A stretch of 64,000 nt of DNA from Acanthamoeba lenticulata (taxonomy: Eukaryota; Discosea; Longamoebia; Acanthamoebidae). Shown in pieces: positions 59,116 to 64,000 of the stretch (position 1 is the stretch's first letter; every line of letters begins with the position of its first letter). The notes beneath the pieces were generated by a model, which worked only from the letters and a program-made list of their open reading frames with translations, did not search any database and had not been told where the DNA came from. Location of the stretch: contig NAVB01000925.1 in NCBI GenBank assembly GCA_002179805.1, positions 35,740 through 99,739 of the forward strand, in the 5' to 3' direction. A program made the translations under genes and the position numbers.

Positions 59116-62024
59116 TCACGCTTGGCTCATGTCTGGCTTCGGAGGCGCCACGACGACAGGCTCCGCTGTTGTAGACGCGGGGACCGGCTCCTCTTCGTCG
59201 ACGTCCTCGTCATCTGCAGGGATCGCTGGATTGACAAGAAGCGCTGTCGCGGCCTCAGTGCTGCTGCTGTTTCCGCGGAACCCGCCGGCACGCACCAGGC
59301 GCACAGATGACGACGATGATTGAGGGCTGACGTTGTCACTAAAGTCAATGAGGTCGTCATCTGTAACGTCCTCCGCTAAGAAGAGTGGCTCATAGTGGGG
59401 CATCCGCCGTCGTTTGTGCCGCCTTGCGCCGTACATGAACCCGACTGCACACCGACAAGCCCCGACCGTTAGTTACTTTACACGAGGACGCTGCAAGGCG
59501 GCCGCCGTACCGAACGAAGCGGTGAAGAGCAAGGTGAAGCCACCCAGCAAGCAGGCGATGGTCCACCACACCCACTCCTCGGCTGGCGGCTTGTCCCACT
59601 CAAAGGCCTGAGCCTTGGTGAAGCCGATCCGCTTATTGACCCTATCAAAGACCGTCACGCGGTCTGGCAGGGCGAAAGTCAGGGGCATAGATAGCGCCGG
59701 CCGATGAAAAAAAGAGGCGACATGGGGATGGAGGGCGGCACCGCGCATGAAAGTGTCACCCAAAATGGTAAGCGCGTTGTCGATGGGCGCGATTGCCAGC
59801 TCCACGCACAGCGAGCTGCGGAGCTGAGTGCGCAGGTACTGCTCCGGCATGAGGTCCACCTGGCAGCATGTTGCACGGCGGCGCTATCAGCCACACGTGT
59901 ACCTACACACACACCTGAAAAAGGCTGCCGAGACGTCCCAAGGAGGACCCGCACCTGAACGCCCGGGAACTTGAAGGAGATGTTGGGGTACAGGGCGTAG
60001 TTGTTGGTCATGTGCACGAACTGGGTGTAGTCGAAGCAGCTGTTGAATATGTTGTCCCCGCGGCGCGCATGCTCGCAGATGCCCAACACGCTGGACGCGC
60101 GACCACCGTGGCATTCGTGTTGAGAGGCAGATGGGGGTCAGCCATGCGCAAAGAAAGCGACAAAGAAAGAAGTAGAGAGCGTACTTGCAGTCGCCTGAGA
60201 GGAACCCCTCTTTGAGCGCTTCAAAGATGTTCCTCGGTAGGATGAGCAACGTCGTGCCGCTGGAAGATTGGGAGGACGAGGTGTGGCCGCAGGCAAATGC
60301 GGTAAGCCAAGGTTCCGTACATCGTTTACACGTGCAAGGAGGGACTTTCTCTACCTGTCCACGATGACTTGGCCCAGGTCTGCGGGGTCATAAGCGATAG
60401 GGACGCCCCCGACGTCGATTTCCTTCAGGTCGACGACGTAGTAGCTCTCCTGGATGATGGGCGTCCACTCCACGTTGCCGATGTGCGAACGACCTGATGA
60501 CCCACCCGCGACCGTGGTTAGGGTTTCGTCAGGAGGAGAAGCTGGTCGGCAAAGAAGCACGTGCCGGTGCCGCCAAGGACGAGCTTGGCCACGCCCTTGT
60601 TGATAATGGGAAGGTCCAAGGTGAACACGTCGGGCAAGGCGTAGGCCGTGACCAAGCTGTCCCACAGCGGAGGCACGCAATTGGGCAGGCACTACACAGC
60701 CAGTCGGGACGGCCAAACACAAAGAAAGATCATGGACCATGTCAGATTCTGACCGAGTACTGCCCTGACTAGTGGGCAGTAGGAAGGAGCAACGACGTAC
60801 GGCCAGGTCCGAGAAGTAGGAGAGGCCCAGGATGCCATCGACTTCTGTGGTGGCCGAGAAGGTGCCGGCCGCCTCGTGGATGGCCCCAAACATGCTGTCG
60901 AACGATTTGTTGCCAAAGGTCACTTTATCCTTCAATACGACGCCTGCACGGGAGGTCATTAAAGCAGCTCTTGAGTAAGATCGGCATCTTCAGGCATGTC
61001 AGGAGGAAAAAAAAAGAGAAAAGAATTGGCGGTTACCATTAATGTAGGACTTGTCTTGGTACTGCGAGTGGAATCCACATTCAAAGGTGTTGCCGTAGCA
61101 CCGCATGGCTGTACAGTGAAAGATGTCCGAGCACGAGAAACCCTCTGCCGTGGAGGAATTGTTCCGCACGTATCTGGCTCGCCACCCCGCCACCCACAGC
61201 CACCTCGCAGATCAGCCTCGACTGCGGCGCCTCGCCAACAAAAAGTCACGTTTGTACCGGTGCGTAGTACGAGCACAACCCGTACAGCCTTGCACGGGAA
61301 CAGCAAACTGTGAAGTTTTGAGCACAAAAGCACGGGCAGAGGGTCAGCTGCATGGATGCCATAAAAACGAACAAAACAACCAAATAAAGAAGTGCGTACC
61401 AGAGCGCTGCCGGTGTCCACCTGCAAAAGCAAAAACGCGGGGCAGGATCAGCCACATACAGAGCCGGTACAAACAACGTCGAGGGCTGTACCTGCACGTA
61501 GAAGTACTGAGGCGGGGTGCCGACCCCGACCGGCGCGTAGAACTCGGCGCTGTTATCGCACAAGGGCACGGTGTCGTTGTGCAGCTTGTAGCCGTCCAGC
61601 AGCGCCCGAAACTTGAACCGGCTGTGACAATCGAGTCCCATGTACGCTGAGGATGAAGTGTGTGTGTGTGTGGTAAGTTTTCTATCTTAAGCAAGGAAGA
61701 GAGAAGAGGAGAGGCGGCACTTTGAGCAATGGGCCCGGGGTGGACCAGAGGGGCGGGCTCCAAGGTTTGCCGCTCGAGCAGGCGTTTGGCAGCAGCAGGC
61801 GTGTAGGGATGAGGGTTTTGGGTGCTTCGCTTGGGCCTGTGCTCCAGCACCAGCTCTATCGGATCCTTCCGATTATTGTCATTAGCACTGTTCGCATCGA
61901 ACTCGTCCCACGCCGAAATCATTTCTGCTCTCGAGAGGAGGAGAACCATCACCACCACACCAAACAGGAACAAGCCTGTTGGCGGAGGCAAACGCGAAGG
62001 GGATGCAGGAGGCTTGCGCCCCAT
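59116..62024 (-). CDS. Membrane-anchored pepsin-type aspartic protease (family A1)
   Basis: The start MGRKPPASPSRLPPPTGLFL is followed by a hydrophobic signal/anchor (FGVVVMVLLLS) and a propeptide-like stretch. The catalytic halves carry the first active site in YAPVGVGTPPQYFYV continuing VDTGSALV across an intron, and the second in GQVIVD joined to SGTTLLILP. Between them are Cys-rich loops (GFSCSDIFHCTAMRCYGNTF) and the family element EVDGILGLSYFSDL. The C-terminal lobe has LTILGDTFMRG and FDRVNKRIGFTKA, then one transmembrane helix (EWVWWTIACLLGGFTLLFTA) and an acidic, Pro-rich cytosolic tail ending APPKPDMSQA. An anchored A1 protease recalls BACE or nepenthesin-like plant and ciliate enzymes. 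It likely acts at the cell surface, endosome or lysosome. Confidence 0.85.
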
Positions 62025-62154
62025 CTTCGCTCCCTCTTCTTTTTTTCTTTTGTCTTTGGCCGCAGCCAGCCCGGAAAAAATTAAATACGAAAATCGAAAT
62101 TGAACTCGATTTTTCCAATTTTTATTTCTTTTGTCTGACCTACCCCAGCTGTAC

Positions 62155-64000
62155 TCAGTTGTCTTCCCCTTCCTCCTCGCCTTCAGTGAGCTCCTTCTCC
62201 ATGATTTTGACTCGCCTGAGGACCTGCAGGGCCGCCTCGCGGTTGCCTCGCTTGGCAAGCATCTGGGCGATGCTCCGGTCCTCCTTGATCTTCTGCTCCA
62301 GCCGCTGGACGTAGACCTCCATGGTCAAGAGGCCCGTCTCCACCTGGATCTGCAGCATGTTGAGCTTGAGCTGGATCTGCTGCTTCCGGTCGAGCAGGTC
62401 CTCGTTCTTGGGCGACTGCTTGAGGGCTACGTCCGTGAGGCGCAGCTCCTCCTCAAGCACGTTGTTGCTGATCATGTTCTCCACACTATCAGGCTCATAT
62501 GTCTCGATGTTGAACGCTGGCGCAGCCGCTCGCTGGGGAGACGCTCCCGGCTTGGCAGGCGACGCAGCCTGAGCTGCGGTGGCCGGAGCCGCCTGAGAGG
62601 CCGCTTGTTGCTGGGTCGGGGACTGCGGGGCCGAGACAGCGACTGTGGGTCGGGTCGACTGTGGCGACGTCGTTGTTGTCGGGGGAGTTACCGGCAGTGA
62701 TGCAGGCACAGGGGCAGGCACGGGCACGGGCACAGGCGCGGGACCCGGAGCAGTGGGGTCGAGCACGAGGACCTTTTCTTCGCGTATACGGACATCCTTG
62801 CCCTGCAGCGGCGTACGGAGACGCAGGCATACTTCGAGCTTGCCTCCCGACGCTGTGGATAAGAAAACACCAACACAGCCGTTTAACACAGGCAGTAGCA
62901 ATCTTTGGGGAGGAAGGCGCGTACGTTTGCGGCTGGTAGGCTTCATGATGTCGATGACCTCCGTAACCTCACACTTGTTAATGAGGCCCTCAAGCGACAT
63001 TTCGCCCTTGCCCAGAAGAATGTCGCGCCCCAGCAACCGGCGATGGTAGAGCTCGAATGCGATAGGGCGCTTTCGCTCGCAGAACCGCAAGAACGACTTC
63101 TTCCGCTCTATTTCCACTTTGCTCACGAAATTGTACACTGGGTGGACCCACGCAACACCACTCAATCACCAACACCCACGATTGCTGAAGAAGAAGAAGA
63201 AGAAGAAGAAGAGCGAAACGTACCAGGATCGAGCAACCGAGACACAGAAGGGGACTTGAGGATCTGCGGCGCCTCGGCCTTGGGGTAGGGGAACGAGATG
63301 TAGACGTAGGACTCCACGGTGGGAATTTCTTTGGGCACAGGTAGATGCGCGCAGCGCACGACGCCTACCTCAAGCTCGTACTCACGCAGGTGCGTGAAGA
63401 CGAGCTCTTCTTGAATCTGCTTTACCTCGTAACGGTGCCTGGGCACGGGTTGACCAGACTCACGGGCAGCGATGATGACGCGCAAGTCCTCCATCATTTC
63501 CTTTTGGCGTCTGTACATGTCCACCGCCTTTTGCTTGTCCTCACGCAGGGGCGAATCTTTGAGCTTCTGCTCAGCATTATTGATAAATAAATCGTGAGAT
63601 CACGGCAGATGTTGCTGGATGAATCACTAAAAGTGCGAGGGTACCAACCTTGGCGTGCTCGTGGACAGCCTTAATCTGCGCTGTGAACTCGTTCTCAAGC
63701 TTGGCAAAGGCGGCTAGCCTCTGCTGCTCGACCTCGTCCAACCGTGGGACGATAACGACCAGCGGCTCCGGTGGTACCTTGGTCAAATCTGCGCTCGCGT
63801 ATGCCCACGCGACCAAGAGTGTAAGAGAACGTTTGAAGAGCAGTGTGCATTGCATACGCACCGATGGCCTTTCCCTGCTGCAGCAGTTGGCTCAGATCGT
63901 TGATGGTCTTGATCGCGGCGAGCGTCGCCTTGGCTTGGTTCGTGTCGCCCGCTTCCTTGTACTGAGCATAGGCCGACTTGTACTGCTCAAATCGTTGCTT
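62155..64000 (-). CDS. CC2D1/Lgd-like C2-domain protein (5' end outside window)
   Basis: The window ends inside a DM14-like helical repeat (QYKSAYAQYKEAGDTNQAKA). After it come LTKVPPEPLVVIVPRLDEVE and a linker of charged helices, then the C2 domain: PTVESYVYISFPYPKAEAPQ, VYNFVSKVEIERKKSFLRFC, ELYHRRLLGRDILLGKGEMS, CEVTEVIDIM and GGKLEVCLRLRTPLQG. The ESYVYxxFPYP and GGKLEVxLRxR segments are typical of CC2D1A/B and Drosophila Lgd, which bind ESCRT-III (CHMP4/Shrub) and control endosomal sorting. A Pro/Val/Ala-rich linker and a C-terminal coiled coil (FNIETYEPDSVENMI, then LKLNMLQIQVETGLLTMEVY) follow the C2 domain. The C-terminus is EGEEEGEDN. Confidence 0.85.

Overview
This is a nuclear segment of a free-living amoebozoan, most probably an Acanthamoeba. 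The sequence is GC-rich. Coding regions are cut by many short GT-AG introns, mostly about 45-150 bases, and genes sit tens to a few hundred bases apart on both strands. The gene content also fits: an SH2-bearing TKL kinase of the Dictyostelium SHK type, a sensor histidine kinase fused to a Ser/Thr kinase and an ATPase, a choice-of-anchor-A protein like the Jonah cyst-wall lectins, and an F-box protein with 27-residue ankyrin repeats. Exon chains were joined by eye from reading frame, splice sites and phase, so outer coordinates are firmer than each internal junction.

Layout. 1-4475 (+): coiled-coil, helical-repeat protein, possibly ATRIP, truncated by the window edge. 4599-6658 (-): secreted Ser/Pro-rich choice-of-anchor-A protein. 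7032-11447 (-): STE20-like kinase that looks catalytically dead. 11716-12243 (+): small unknown protein. 12576-13597 (+): ATG27 / mannose-6-phosphate-receptor-like membrane protein. 13709-13930 (-): relic of a STE24 CAAX protease. 14410-18445 (+): SQS1-like R3H plus G-patch protein. 18736-19822 (+): Rho/Rac GTPase. 19882-24134 (-): RECQ4 helicase. 24243-25540 (-): METTL21-like methyltransferase. 25764-26777 (+): EBP-like sterol isomerase. 26862-27551 (+): two-LIM protein. 27613-31174 (-): UBE2Z-type E2 fused to a RING/B-box/coiled-coil module. 31299-35850 (+): HRQ1-like helicase. 35934-37270 (-): F-box/ankyrin protein. 37433-41302 (-): RING plus Sel1-repeat protein. 41566-44104 (-): SH2 kinase. 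44197-45718 (-): RNase H2 subunit B. 45767-46975 (-): SMUG1. 47160-47644 (-): Mpo1-like dioxygenase. 47795-47865 (+): tRNA-His(GTG). 48267-49708 (-): PfkB sugar/nucleoside kinase. 49819-58688 (-): giant hybrid sensor kinase. 59116-62024 (-): membrane-anchored aspartic protease. 62155-64000 (-): CC2D1/Lgd protein, truncated by the window edge.

Themes. Several genes serve genome upkeep: RECQ4, an HRQ1-like helicase, RNase H2B, SMUG1 and perhaps ATRIP. RNase H2B and SMUG1 are direct neighbours, and both act on non-canonical nucleotides in DNA. Signalling is the second theme: a pseudokinase, an SH2 kinase, a Rho GTPase and the hybrid phosphorelay kinase. The most unusual single gene is the E2-RBCC fusion. 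It would put a ubiquitin-conjugating enzyme and a TRIM-like ligase module in one chain, and the join is supported by a phase-consistent intron.
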